Part shown: piece after piece, positions 42,977-52,585 of the stretch | Numbering within the stretch: the first letter of the stretch is position 1 | Layout of the letters: the number at the start of each line of letters is the position of its first letter | NCBI GenBank assembly: GCA_013214025.1 | Contig: JABSRN010000002.1 | Span: 62,001 to 126,000 of the forward strand | DNA length: 64,000 nt | Direction: 5' to 3' | From: Polyangiaceae bacterium | GTDB lineage: Bacteria > Myxococcota_A > Polyangia > Polyangiales > Polyangiaceae | Notes under the pieces: generated by a model | Seen by the model: the letters and a program-made list of their open reading frames with translations, nothing else | The model's database searches: none | What the model was told of the DNA's origin: nothing | Translations under genes and position numbers: made by a program

Positions 42977-43896
42977 TCAGCCGGCGAACTTGATGCGAAT
43001 TTGTTCGCGAAATTGTTGAGCGTTCACGAACAGGAACCGTCCACGTCCGACGTCCGACGACCGGAGTCGAACGCGCAAGTCCCGCCGGATCATCCCGGCA
43101 CTCGCGTGACTCCGGCGTTCGCCCCGTTCGCATGTTTGCTCCGAATCGATGAATCTAGGTAGTTCCACCTTCAACTCTGCGTCGAGCATCCCGCCCAGAC
43201 TGGAGAGGCATGCGTTCAGGATGACGTTCCCGACCTCCTGGAGGCTGCCCGAGCTCTGGTCCTCCAGTTCCTAGGAGGAGGCGCCTGGCAAAAGGGCCTG
43301 GAGCAGGGCCAGTAGATGTTGATTCTGGAACATCAACATCACGGAGCCGTCGCCGAGTGTGCCTGAGAACTCGATACACTCTCCACAGGCTTGGTCGCCC
43401 CGCACCAGCTGAGCGCCCCGGGGCGCCGGGCACGGGGGCAAGGCCGGGAGGTTCAGCACCACTTCGTCTGACACCTTCTCGCTGAGAGCCGCAGCAGAGG
43501 CACCGATGCCCACGTTGAAGATCTCCAACAAGGCGTCATTGGATTGGCGACGCTCGGGGTCGAGGGCTTTGACGAGTTCTGCGGCGTTCAATCGCGACCG
43601 GGATCTTGGCAGCAGACGAATATGGCGTTGTCTTGCTTGATGCGAAGCAGCTGGGCGAGATCGAAGCCGCCGATGCGAGGCGGATACACGTCTAGCAAGC
43701 TGAGATCGAATGGATCCGATTGGGCGCAGATAGCCAGGGCGTCGTCGGTGCCCGCGGAGACGCTACGCTCGCATTCCGGGGCCACCTCATGCAGTAAGGC
43801 GCGGATCTGACTGCGCGCGAAGTCGCTGTCGTCGACGATCAGGATGCGAACGCAGAATTCATTGCGCCACCCAGTTCGGGTACGGCGGCGTATCAT
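42977..43896 (-). pseudogene. Receiver + CheC-type phosphatase, broken by a deletion/frameshift and an in-frame TAG
   Basis: From ATG 43896 a receiver starts (VRILIVDDSDFARSQIRALL, FDLSLLDVYPPRIGG with the phospho-Asp) but ends at TGA 43588-43590 after about 100 residues, before the conserved Lys. Overlapping it, from TTG 43591, another frame reads NAAELVKALDPERRQSNDAL and LEIFNVGIGASAAAL. The NAAELVKALDP part looks like a receiver's last helix, so I infer one fused gene that lost about 20 codons and its frame. The CheC frame meets TAG at 43271-43273 and continues ELEDQSSGSLQEVGNVILNACL and GGMLDAELKVELPRF to TGA near 42977. Both CheC active-site E..N motifs survive, one on each side of the stop. 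Confidence 0.8.
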
Positions 43897-43986
43897 CTGT
43901 GGCATGATGCCCTGCCGTGTGTGGCGGATACCGGGGCGAGCTCTTGCGACCCCAAGCGGAGCAGAGCAGAGCATTTGGAGGGCATT

Positions 43987-46104
43987 CTAGGCCGCGTCCT
44001 TTTTATTGGGCTGGTGCGCGGGTTCCGATAGCCACGCGAACGTGTCCTCGGGGGCCATTGGCTTGGAGAAAAAATAGCCCTGTATCGTTTCGCAGCCCTC
44101 CGCGATGAGAAAATCCAGCTGCTCTTGAGTTTCGACGCCTTCGGCCACCACATCGAGGCTCATTCGTTTTGCAAGAGTGATGACAGTCGCGGCGATGGCG
44201 CCGGCGTCCCGATCCTCAGGTAGATCTTTCACGAAGGACCGATCGATCTTGAGCGTGTCTATGGGGAGGTTTTTTAGCAGCCCCAAGGACGAGTAACCGG
44301 TGCCAAAATCGTCGAGGGAGATACGAATGCCGAGTTCCCTCAGTTTTTCGAGCACGTCTTGGGAATGGGCGCAGTCTTTCATCATCACACTTTCGGTGAC
44401 TTCGAGTTCCAACCACTTCGGATCGATACCGGTGGTTTCTAGGGTGTGCTCTACCGTGCTCACAAAATCGGAGCCCTCGACCTGCCTGCCCGAGACGTTG
44501 ACTGCGACGTGAACCGCCATATTCAACTGTTTGCCCCACTCGACGGCGTAGTTGCAGACGGTTCGGAGCATCCATTCGCCGACGGCAACGATAAGCCCGC
44601 ACTCCTCGAGCACAGGGATGAATTCTCCCGGCGATACCATGGAGCCATCCCGCTTTTTCCAACGGATGAGCGCCTCGAGCCCGACCACTGTGCCGCCGGG
44701 AACTTTGATCTGCGGTTGGAAGAAAGGCACGAACTCGTTCGCCGCGAGGGCGAGTTCGAGGTCTTGTGCGAGCTGGGCGCGGCGGACAGCGCGCTCGTGC
44801 AATTCTTCGCTGAAGAATTGGTAGTCGTTTCTGCCGGTTTGTTTGGCGCGATACAGCGCGGAGTCTGCCGACTTGAGAAGACGCTCAATATCTTCTCCGT
44901 TTTCTGGGTAGAGGGCGATGCCGACGCTTGTGCTAGTAGCAACGGTGGTGCCGTCCAGAACAAATGGGGTGGCAAAGCTGTTGAGTAGCCGGCGGGCGAG
45001 CAACACGACTGTGTTTGAATCGGCCAAATCTTCCACCAGGATCGCAAACTCGTCACCTCCCAATCGCGCCACGGTGTCGGCGGTACGCACTGTGTCCAGC
45101 AATCGTGTAGCCACTTCCGTCAGCAACAAATCGCCGATGTGGTGCCCCAATGTGTCGTTGATACCCTTGAAGCGATCCAGGTCCAAAAACAACACTGCGA
45201 TCAGAGTCCCATTGCGTTCCGCTCTCCCGATGGCTTGGTTCAGGCGCTCCAGTAGTAGCGTGCGGTTGGCCAGATTCGTCAGTTGGTCATGGTGGGCGAT
45301 GTGCGCGAGCCGGTCTTCTCCTCGTTTACGCTCAATCGAATAGCGAATTGCCCGGTTGAGGCTCTCCGCGTTGACGTCACTTTTTGAGAGGTAGTCTTGG
45401 GCGCCCTCTTGCATTGCGGCGAAGCCCAGCTTTTCATCGTCGCGACCCGTTAGCACGACGATGGGAGCGCCCCCGCACAACGGCTTGAGAGCTTGTACGC
45501 TGGCGATGCCGGTGGCATCCGGTAGGGTCATATTTACCAACAGCGCGTCGAACTTCCGTTCGCTGAGTTCGGCAATGGCATCGCCCAAGGATTCGCGGAC
45601 TGTGACATCATGAACGCCGGCTTTCCGTAATAGGCGCGTGATGAGTTTGGCGTCCGAAGCACTGTCCTCCACCATCAAGATGGCGGTGCGGGGCGTTAAC
45701 GGCGGGATCGATACACGGGTGACCTGAGCTCGTTCGAGGTGGATGCGGATCGCGTCCTTGAGTACTTTCTCTAGGTGGTCGTTGTCCCACGGTTTCTGAA
45801 TCACCGCGATGATGCCCAACAGTCCAATGGATCGCGGCTCTACATCGGCGGCGGCCCCGGAGACGAGAATGCAGCTGACTCCGGGGGTCTTGTCCCGGAC
45901 TTGTTGAATCAAATGCAACCCGGTAGTGCGAGGCATTTTCCAATCGGATGCCACCACCGCATACGGGTAGGTTCGTGCAAATTCGAGAGCTTCTTCGGCG
46001 TCCTGGGCGATATCGACGATGAAGCCCCTCTGGCGCATCGCGCGTGCGAAGGCCTTCCGAGCCAACGGGTCGTCGTCGACGAAAAGAACGCGATTGTCTT
46101 TCAT
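43987..46104 (-). CDS. Double receiver-GGDEF-EAL cyclic-di-GMP protein
   Basis: 705 residues. Receiver 1 (about 1-120): VLFVDDDPLARKAF, VVASDWKMPRTTG (phospho-Asp), VIQKPWDN. Receiver 2 (about 145-265): ILMVEDSASDAKLI, but ALLVNMTLPDATG has Asn where the phospho-Asp is expected, so it may be unphosphorylatable. GGDEF (about 290-450) has an intact ARLGGDEFAIL. EAL (about 460-690) has GLEALIRWK, VTESVMM, DDFGTGYSS and KIDRSFV, all catalytic positions present. It could make and/or degrade c-di-GMP. Divergent from a lipoprotein gene; upstream of the broken receiver-CheC gene on the same strand, which suggests a former chemosensory-like module. Confidence 0.93.
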   Translation of the reverse strand: MKDNRVLFVDDDPLARKAFARAMRQRGFIVDIAQDAEEALEFARTYPYAVVASDWKMPRTTGLHLIQQVRDKTPGVSCILVSGAAADVEPRSIGLLGIIAVIQKPWDNDHLEKVLKDAIRIHLERAQVTRVSIPPLTPRTAILMVEDSASDAKLITRLLRKAGVHDVTVRESLGDAIAELSERKFDALLVNMTLPDATGIASVQALKPLCGGAPIVVLTGRDDEKLGFAAMQEGAQDYLSKSDVNAESLNRAIRYSIERKRGEDRLAHIAHHDQLTNLANRTLLLERLNQAIGRAERNGTLIAVLFLDLDRFKGINDTLGHHIGDLLLTEVATRLLDTVRTADTVARLGGDEFAILVEDLADSNTVVLLARRLLNSFATPFVLDGTTVATSTSVGIALYPENGEDIERLLKSADSALYRAKQTGRNDYQFFSEELHERAVRRAQLAQDLELALAANEFVPFFQPQIKVPGGTVVGLEALIRWKKRDGSMVSPGEFIPVLEECGLIVAVGEWMLRTVCNYAVEWGKQLNMAVHVAVNVSGRQVEGSDFVSTVEHTLETTGIDPKWLELEVTESVMMKDCAHSQDVLEKLRELGIRISLDDFGTGYSSLGLLKNLPIDTLKIDRSFVKDLPEDRDAGAIAATVITLAKRMSLDVVAEGVETQEQLDFLIAEGCETIQGYFFSKPMAPEDTFAWLSEPAHQPNKKDAA

Positions 46105-46244
46105 AGCTGCCCAAGCGGATCGATGGATCCTATCTAGCCAAGCGGCCGCTCCGTATGGAAGTTCAGTTCGCCGACTGGCGACTTTTCGTCTCGGGAGGCA
46201 GCCTAGATCTGTTGTGCTGTTGTGGTACGCTGTTCACTCAAGCA

Positions 46245-47153
46245 ATGGATCTGCGGATTTTCTCATGTTTCTTGCTGTTCTGGAGCGTTTCGTCCTGCGA
46301 CTCGTCGGAGGGGTCACGTCGGGCCGAAGATGCCTCTTCCGGTAGCGCAGGGTTGCTATGTGAAGTGTCGGACTTCAGTGGTTTGGCGATCACTCAGGAT
46401 TTCCTCTCCACAACGGCGTTGATAGTCGATCTTTCAGGGGTGGCGCTGGCGGGGCTGAGGGCGCAGACCTGTGGACTCAATCTCTGTATTTCTGATGTCA
46501 CGAACGAGAATGGCCGTGTATTCACCGAGAACCCGCAGACTTTGGTACAACCTGCGTTTAAATACGCCCGCGGCGTAGATTTTGTGGAGTTGGCTATTCC
46601 CTTGCCCGACACGCCCCGTCACGAACTGGGGGTGGTCGTCACTGCGCGTTTCCCAGGACTCTCCGAGGGTCAGGCGCTGCTCACTGGCGAGCGAGCTGAG
46701 TCGAGCGGGGTCGCTGTGAGCCTGCCTGTCGACGGGGTAGCGTTGGTGGACAAAATCAGCTTCCGCGACGACGAACAATTGTTTCGGGCGGTGGCGTTTC
46801 CTGTTTCAGAGCTTGGGGCGGTGGCCGGAGCTCATAGCTTCGAACTCGCCTTCGGCACTACCCCGGTCAACACGACTTTTTGCCCTCCAGTGGCAATGAG
46901 TTTTCCCAACGTTCATGCCTGGCCGCCAGGGACGCAGATAGAGCTCTGGATCCACGGTGTCAGTGTGCGAGAGGACTACGCTCCGTACGGAGGTTGGGAG
47001 CTCACATCGCTGGCTGTAGTGGACGGGAGCGGCGATCGCATTGAAACTCTCGAGGGGGTATCCGCGCTTTCCCTTTTCGGCCTGCGCCGAGTGAGCGGTT
47101 TGACGGATGCAGCCATTGAAGCATCGCCTCGCGACAGCGCCGTCGACCGTTGA
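46245..47153 (+). CDS. Putative lipoprotein, unknown function
   Basis: 302 residues from ATG 46245; the frame is open from 46155 but the internal ATG gives a proper signal: MDLRIFSCFLLFWSVSSC with lipobox VSSC, then DSSEGSRRAEDASSG as linker. The mature part is beta-rich (FSGLAITQDFLSTTALIVDLSGVAL, GTQIELWIHGVSV) with a few cysteines and an ending rich in Ser/Arg/Asp. No family recognised. Convergent with the Popeye/cNMP gene. Confidence 0.7.
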   Translation: MDLRIFSCFLLFWSVSSCDSSEGSRRAEDASSGSAGLLCEVSDFSGLAITQDFLSTTALIVDLSGVALAGLRAQTCGLNLCISDVTNENGRVFTENPQTLVQPAFKYARGVDFVELAIPLPDTPRHELGVVVTARFPGLSEGQALLTGERAESSGVAVSLPVDGVALVDKISFRDDEQLFRAVAFPVSELGAVAGAHSFELAFGTTPVNTTFCPPVAMSFPNVHAWPPGTQIELWIHGVSVREDYAPYGGWELTSLAVVDGSGDRIETLEGVSALSLFGLRRVSGLTDAAIEASPRDSAVDR

Positions 47154-47196
47154 GTGCGTCTGACCGGAGTCATGACCCAAGAGGATCCGATCTCGG

Positions 47197-47919
47197 TCAC
47201 TCAGCAGAGGGTTTGGGCGAACGGGATTGTTTGGAGTGGTGGTGTCCTCCCACGGTTCGAAACAGTTCCGCTGGTCCCTCATGCTGTTTGGAAGCGCGGA
47301 GTTTTTCGACTAGCTCCGATCCGATCAACTGCTGCATGGCGGATTGAACGGTCGGTTCCCGAGCGAGGAAGCTCTTGAGGATCTCGGTAGGCCACACCAC
47401 GTAACGCGTTTCTTCTAGTGCTGTGACGGACGCGGATGTGGTCGCGCCAGTCATGAAGCTCATTTCGCCGACAAGGGAGCCGGGGCCTAAGCGCGCGACT
47501 TCGTTGTCGTCGACCTGCACCGAGACCTTTCCGGCGACCAACACGATAAATCGCTCAAGACTTTCTCCCTGCTCGACCAGCGTGTCGCCGTTCTCCATAC
47601 GGCTCCAGTTGGCGAAGACCAACAATCTTTGAAAAGTACGTTTGTCGAAGGCTTGAAACGTCAGGCGATAGAGCAGGTCTTCATCGTTTTCGAGCAGTAC
47701 GGGGCGCCGCTCTCGGAGCAATTTGTGGACGTGGACCACGTTGACAGCGATGAACAGGAAGTTCCAACATACGGCGGCGCCGTCGGGAATGCTGCGAGTC
47801 CCGAAGTATCCGATCATCGCGGCACTGGCGACGATGTTCAGCAGGCGTAACCACAGAATATCCGGGACCAGGAAGGAGCCGAGTAGCAAGATGTACGCGA
47901 TGTGGATGAGGATTTCCAA
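47197..47919 (-). CDS. Popeye-like membrane protein with cyclic-nucleotide-binding domain
   Basis: 240 residues. Three N-terminal helices (ILIHIAYILLLGSFLVPDILWLRLLNIVASAAMIGYF, then AAVCWNFLFIAVNVVHVHKLL) followed by FQAFDKRTFQRLLVFANW, which is the Popeye (POPDC) linker pattern. A cNMP-binding beta-roll comes next: LVEQGESLERFIVLVAGKVSVQVDD, ARLGPGSLVGEMSFMTGATTSASVTALEET. The phosphate-binding cassette Arg typical of CRP (ER.A) is not evident (VGEMSFMTGATTSAS), so ligand binding is uncertain, as in POPDC proteins, which use a different pocket. C-terminal His-rich basic tail. Bacterial members are known but poorly studied. Confidence 0.82.
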   Translation of the reverse strand: MEILIHIAYILLLGSFLVPDILWLRLLNIVASAAMIGYFGTRSIPDGAAVCWNFLFIAVNVVHVHKLLRERRPVLLENDEDLLYRLTFQAFDKRTFQRLLVFANWSRMENGDTLVEQGESLERFIVLVAGKVSVQVDDNEVARLGPGSLVGEMSFMTGATTSASVTALEETRYVVWPTEILKSFLAREPTVQSAMQQLIGSELVEKLRASKQHEGPAELFRTVGGHHHSKQSRSPKPSAE

Positions 47920-48028
47920 AACAAGTCGACGCTCAGCGCTCCCAATTGCTCTGAGTATCCCTCCACCGTCGCGCGGTTTCTAGTCAAATGTAGGCGCATG
48001 CCTACTGGGTGGCGAGGGTCCTTCAATA

Positions 48029-49111
48029 GTGCGCGCGGAGCGACGCTGCTACGGGAAGCAGGAGCGAGAAGGGGCCAGGACGAGCCCGAAGGATGTGCCC
48101 ACTGTCATGGTGCCGCTGATGGAAGGTTCCGATGTCGAGGGATACCTGATGCTCCTGGGCAAACGGGCGGAAACTGCGTTTCTGGACCGGCAGGAGAGAT
48201 CCGAAAGTCTTGCAGAAGATCTAGCGCAGCTGATTCGCGAGCGTCGCCTGTCACGCTGGCGCCACGATACTTGGAAGCCAGCGGGGGGCATGCTGGTAAA
48301 AGGCGCGAAGGAGGAATCGGAGAATCTCGTTGAAGGCGTCCGGGCCGCAGTTGAAGAGGCTGTGCCTGTTCAACACCTCGATGAAAAATGCACCGGTGGG
48401 CTGCTATACGTTGACTCTTTCGGTGACGTTCGAATTTTGGGTCGTCGTTTTCTCGAGTGGTTGCCAGCTCTGGGGGTGGACGTCAGCGCCGCGATGGGGG
48501 GAGGAGCCGTGCCCTCCGGGGTATTGACCCTGGCTCAACGGAGGAACGGCTTCGCCGAGGAAGCGGGCGCCGAGCTGCCGTCGCTGAGCGAAATCGGCGA
48601 GGCGGGAATGCTGTTCGAGGTTGACGCACCGATGGCCGAGAAGGTGCCATCTGGAACGTTGAAGTTCAGTGTGCGACGTCTCGACAAGGTCGCCGAGCCG
48701 GACCGCGCCGCGGGATTCGTAGCATCGCTGCTCGTCATGGAGCATTCCCAGCGGGGAGATCCGGAAAACCTCTCGCGATTGCCTGTTCGCGGTGATCCCC
48801 TGGTGGTTTTTTCTTTAGCTGAGCAGCTGCCGACGATCATGAGATCGGCCGTCCGGCGCTGCAATGGCAACGTGCGTTTGCAAACGCCCAGAGAACACGC
48901 CCACGTTGTGGCGCATCTCGCCGAATTTTCATCTGCGCCAAAGGAACTTCCCGTGGAGGCTGCCCGCCACGATACTTCTCAAGGCGGTCCAGTTATTTCA
49001 GTTCGAGAACGGCGACATCGGGTGGAGCTGAGTGTCCTCGAGCTCAGGACCGAGGGACAGCTGGGGTGTGAAAGTCCCAGCGAGCAGGGTTCGCGCACGA
49101 CCGCGAATTGA
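48029..49111 (+). CDS. Hypothetical protein, possible GAF remnant at N-terminus
   Basis: 360 residues from GTG 48029; the frame is open back to a TAG at 47981. Residues 25-75 (VPTVMVPLMEGSDVEGYLMLLGKRAETAFLDRQ, ERSESLAEDLAQLI) look like the last half of a GAF domain, so the gene may have lost its 5' part. The rest has balanced composition and codon use typical of the window but no motif I can name. No kinase, cyclase or DNA-binding signature is visible. Divergent from the Popeye-like gene with about 110 bp between them. Confidence 0.5.
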   Translation: MRAERRCYGKQEREGARTSPKDVPTVMVPLMEGSDVEGYLMLLGKRAETAFLDRQERSESLAEDLAQLIRERRLSRWRHDTWKPAGGMLVKGAKEESENLVEGVRAAVEEAVPVQHLDEKCTGGLLYVDSFGDVRILGRRFLEWLPALGVDVSAAMGGGAVPSGVLTLAQRRNGFAEEAGAELPSLSEIGEAGMLFEVDAPMAEKVPSGTLKFSVRRLDKVAEPDRAAGFVASLLVMEHSQRGDPENLSRLPVRGDPLVVFSLAEQLPTIMRSAVRRCNGNVRLQTPREHAHVVAHLAEFSSAPKELPVEAARHDTSQGGPVISVRERRHRVELSVLELRTEGQLGCESPSEQGSRTTAN

Positions 49112-49224
49112 GGAGCTCTCGGTCGGCGGAGTGGTCCCCCTCGGAAGAGTTGGATCAAAAGTCGCCTCTTGAGCGCGGGAGGGACACGGCTAGCTGCGCC
49201 CGCCTGATACCCGGAGCTTTGGAT

Positions 49225-50151
49225 TCAGTGTAACGCGGGCGCGGGGTTCGACTCCCCGACAAGCGGCGCGAGCTTCGCTGAGTTGAGAAAAGTTTCAATC
49301 GCAGCATGAGATGCTCCGGGCTCTTCCACTAAGGCAAAATGGGTCGCGCGGGGGACTACAACTAACTGTGCGTCCGGAATGTCTTCGGCCATTTGCTCAG
49401 AGAACTGCAGCGGCGTGACATAGTCCCGTTCGCCGATAATCACGAGTACGGGGACTTGAATGTTGGGCAGCAGCTCACTCGCATCGTGCAAATCCAAGCT
49501 GAGGAAAACAGACGGGTAGATCCGAACGTCGTTGGTGATCCAGCGCTGAATCATCACGGAGAACGCCGGCAGGTTTATGTTTCTTCCGAGGATGCCCATC
49601 TTGGCGCCGGCTTTGGCGAGTCGCTGGAGCATTGGGCTGGGAGCGCTCGGTTCCTTCTGGGTGATCCCGAGGGGCTGCTCACGACGGGCGAACTTGGAGC
49701 ACACGTCGTGCAACTTTTGAGTCCACTTGTCTGACTTCATCAACTTTCGGAGAACGGAGCCGGGCGAGCCGTTGGCTAGTACGAGGGCTCGGCTGCGCTC
49801 CGGGTGTTCCCTCTGCAGTTCGAGGGCGACCTGTACGCCCATGCTCCAGCCGAGCACGATGGCGTTGGGGAGTTCCAGGTGATCGAGGAGGGCGACGAGA
49901 TCCCCGGTGTGGTGTTCAACGGTGTAGCTGTTCTTGTTCGGAGCCTCGCCCGAGCTGCCCAGCCCGCGATAATCCCAACCGATGATGTGGTAATCAGACC
50001 CGAAGTGTTTGAAGAACTCGGCCCATACACTGTGCCCGACGCCTAGACCGTTAGCGATGACCAATGCGGGTTTACGAGGGTTTCCGGTACGCCAGTAGTA
50101 GATGCTGGTTCCATCGAAACTCTCGAATGTGTCTGTATTGGGATTGCTCAT
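49225..50151 (-). CDS. Alpha/beta hydrolase
   Basis: 308 residues. Core motifs: PALVIANGLGVGHSVW (oxyanion hole), GWDYRGLGSSGEAP, IVLGWSMGVQVALELQ (nucleophile Ser in GWSMG), VIIGERDYVTP (acid Asp), PRATHFALVEEP (catalytic His). A small helical cap lies between. Resembles haloperoxidase/esterase-like hydrolases; the substrate is not determinable. It has Ser, unlike the Asp nucleophile of the hydrolase at 39141. The 5' ends of this gene and the rightward lipoprotein gene are about 225 bp apart. Confidence 0.9.
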   Translation of the reverse strand: MSNPNTDTFESFDGTSIYYWRTGNPRKPALVIANGLGVGHSVWAEFFKHFGSDYHIIGWDYRGLGSSGEAPNKNSYTVEHHTGDLVALLDHLELPNAIVLGWSMGVQVALELQREHPERSRALVLANGSPGSVLRKLMKSDKWTQKLHDVCSKFARREQPLGITQKEPSAPSPMLQRLAKAGAKMGILGRNINLPAFSVMIQRWITNDVRIYPSVFLSLDLHDASELLPNIQVPVLVIIGERDYVTPLQFSEQMAEDIPDAQLVVVPRATHFALVEEPGASHAAIETFLNSAKLAPLVGESNPAPALH

Positions 50152-50377
50152 TGGTCTCGGGTATCTCTCGGCTAGGGCATTGCCGCAAGCTTATCGGGCT
50201 GGCTGCGGCGGAGAACGCCAGCATTGCGGCCATGGCGCGCCATTCGGTCCGTGGCTAGACCGGACCAAGCGAGCGCTTTCGCCGCGAGAAACACACTCTC
50301 GGGTGTCGCCTTCGGGGGGATCGCGACGCGCCGGTTCCGAATCGACACGAGAAGGTTTTTTGGTGCATAGTTTCGAG

Positions 50378-52303
50378 ATGAATCGCTTCCAGGCTTCTCT
50401 TCTGCTTGTCATTGGCTCTTCGTTCCTCGCGGGTTGCGGCGGGTCGGCCCAGAAGGGCGGGTCGACTGCAGTGGTGGAATCAGCGCAGGGGGCCGCTGCG
50501 GCGACTCCTTTGGAACATTCGCTACCCGGCAAATTAGTCTTCGCAGGCAGGCTCCGGAGTAGCCGGGAACTCTTGGGTGTGGGTATGGACAGTCCAGCGA
50601 TCCGTGCGTTGTGGGCTGAGGCGGTCAGGAACGAGCCCTTTTTAGAATACGTCGATCTGGACAAACCCATCGATGTGATCGTTGCGGTGGACGAACAGGG
50701 GTTTGCCGATCTAGCGAAGGCCAATGGTCCTCGATCTTCGTCCATTCACGTTGGCGTGGCTGTCGGTTTGACGCAGTTCAACGACGCCATGTTTCAGGGG
50801 TCGCCGTTCAAGTTGCAGCCTGATGGCAGCTACGCAGATAAACAATGTGTCGCGTCCGCCGCGGTCGGTCCGGCGCCGGGCCGTCTGGTGTGCGGCGATG
50901 GTGATGATGCGAAAAGATTGTCCCCGTACATGACCCAAGCATTGCCTCTCAAGAAATGGAGCGAGGCGCCGTTTTTCGCAGAGTTTCACCTCGCAGGTTT
51001 TCGGCCACTCGTTGCGGGTGCGGTTGGGCAAGCTCGAGAGAAACTGCCAGAGCTACTGAAAGATGTGCCGCCGCCGATGGCGGGTCTGGCTGAACAGGGC
51101 GTAGCGATGTTGGACGACATGCTCACCGAGGCTTCGCTCTGGTCGGACGGCATGCACAGTCTGACGATGAGTGCTTATTCCGGTGAAGCGGGCGCAGCGG
51201 ACGTGTCCTTCGCCTTCCATATGGACAACGATCGACCGTTTCTAGCGGAGGCCCTGATGCGCGCTCAAAAACGTGTCACAGGTCCGCCCAAGCGATTCTT
51301 CGACTTGCCCGGCGACGCCAAGGAGGGGGGGTTTTATCACGGCCTTCGCACGGCCGATGTGGCTCACATTCAGAACCCAATCGTTGAACTTTGGGACGGC
51401 GCCAGTCGTCTAGCGCTCAGCATGCAAGTACCAATGGTGAAACCCATGGTGGAGGGCGGCGACTTGCTCGTTCGCTCCAAGTGCTGGCAAGGGGAAAACA
51501 TAGTTTGGGCTGGGGGCAGGCTCCCCGGCGCTACGAAAAATGCGGACGCCAAGGTGCAGCCAGCCAACGTCATCTGGAATGACTACGTCGGCTGGGTCGT
51601 CATGGGCGCGCCGAAGAGCGCTCAGTGCGGAGAGCTAGTCAGCGACAGCATCGATTGGGCATTGCGCATGAAGTCATTGCCCAAGCTCAAGCAGCTAAGC
51701 AGCGAGATGGACGGCATCACCTTTTCCCCGATTAAGAGCCCCTTGGGTCAGCAGCTTCGCGGATACCGCTTGAGCGTAAAGAAGGAGTTGCTCAACGAAG
51801 CGACCAGCGATGAAAGGTTTGCTGCTGCCGAAGGCCCGTTGGAGATCAGCTTGCTCATCATGGATCGGGGGGACACCACCTGGATTGGCGTTTCGTCGGA
51901 CCAAAAATTATTGGAGAGCAAACTATCATCCCTGGGGACAGGGGCTACTCTCAAGGGCCGTTCGGACGTAGCGCGGGTGGTGGTTTCCCAAGCGCTAACG
52001 GCGCAATTCGACAGCATCGATCGTTTGTTGGCATTGGTGGAAGACTTAGTTCCGGAGTCGCGCAAGCCAATCTCTCAGGTTCCCTCGGGGATTCGGACCG
52101 TACCCTTTGTCACTGAGGTCAGCGTCAAGCCCGGCGGGCGCGGCTCCGGTGCCAACGCCATGACCATGTCGTGGCAGGTGCGTGTTCCGCCTCCAGTAAT
52201 GGCAGGCCTGCGAAAAATCGCCGATTGGACGGAGTCCGACTACAAACGTATGAAGGAAGTTTTCGCAGGCAGCGACGCTGTGAAGGTGCTCGAGAAAAAG
52301 TAG
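50378..52303 (+). CDS. Large putative lipoprotein, unknown function
   Basis: 641 residues from ATG 50378; the open frame from 50102 is antisense to the hydrolase gene and is rejected. Signal peptide MNRFQASLLLVIGSSFLAGC (lipobox LAGC), then a short linker and a long mature part. That part has two related halves in style, each with VDLDKPIDVIVAVDEQG-like or VIWNDYVGWVVMGAPKS-like strands and repeated pairing of helices, suggesting an internally duplicated fold. Composition is typical of myxobacterial outer-membrane lipoproteins of unknown role. No enzyme motif recognised. Stand-alone. Confidence 0.75.
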   Translation: MNRFQASLLLVIGSSFLAGCGGSAQKGGSTAVVESAQGAAAATPLEHSLPGKLVFAGRLRSSRELLGVGMDSPAIRALWAEAVRNEPFLEYVDLDKPIDVIVAVDEQGFADLAKANGPRSSSIHVGVAVGLTQFNDAMFQGSPFKLQPDGSYADKQCVASAAVGPAPGRLVCGDGDDAKRLSPYMTQALPLKKWSEAPFFAEFHLAGFRPLVAGAVGQAREKLPELLKDVPPPMAGLAEQGVAMLDDMLTEASLWSDGMHSLTMSAYSGEAGAADVSFAFHMDNDRPFLAEALMRAQKRVTGPPKRFFDLPGDAKEGGFYHGLRTADVAHIQNPIVELWDGASRLALSMQVPMVKPMVEGGDLLVRSKCWQGENIVWAGGRLPGATKNADAKVQPANVIWNDYVGWVVMGAPKSAQCGELVSDSIDWALRMKSLPKLKQLSSEMDGITFSPIKSPLGQQLRGYRLSVKKELLNEATSDERFAAAEGPLEISLLIMDRGDTTWIGVSSDQKLLESKLSSLGTGATLKGRSDVARVVVSQALTAQFDSIDRLLALVEDLVPESRKPISQVPSGIRTVPFVTEVSVKPGGRGSGANAMTMSWQVRVPPPVMAGLRKIADWTESDYKRMKEVFAGSDAVKVLEKK

Positions 52304-52585
52304 TTCATTGTGACTAGTGAACCGATTTCTCAGCGATCGCGATCGCTTCCGGACTGTTCGGCGTGAGCTCGAAGCGTTTGACGCTGTCGCCTAGGGATCC
52401 GTACCGGCGCACTAAGAATCGGCGCAATATTTAGTCATTGGGTCACACGGTCCTGGCGCTTGCGGCCATGCGTGATCGCGAACGTGGGAGCAGGTGCGAG
52501 GAGTGGGTGTCTGTGGGCAAGTCCGCTGACGACTCGGTGCTTGCCGTCCGCTTGCAGCGCGGTGCTACACTCCCCTGTGGGGGAT

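Noticed and set aside
50102-50377. Extended start of the large lipoprotein
   Set aside because: Overlaps the divergent hydrolase gene and lacks signal-peptide features; ATG 50378 gives a clear lipoprotein signal.
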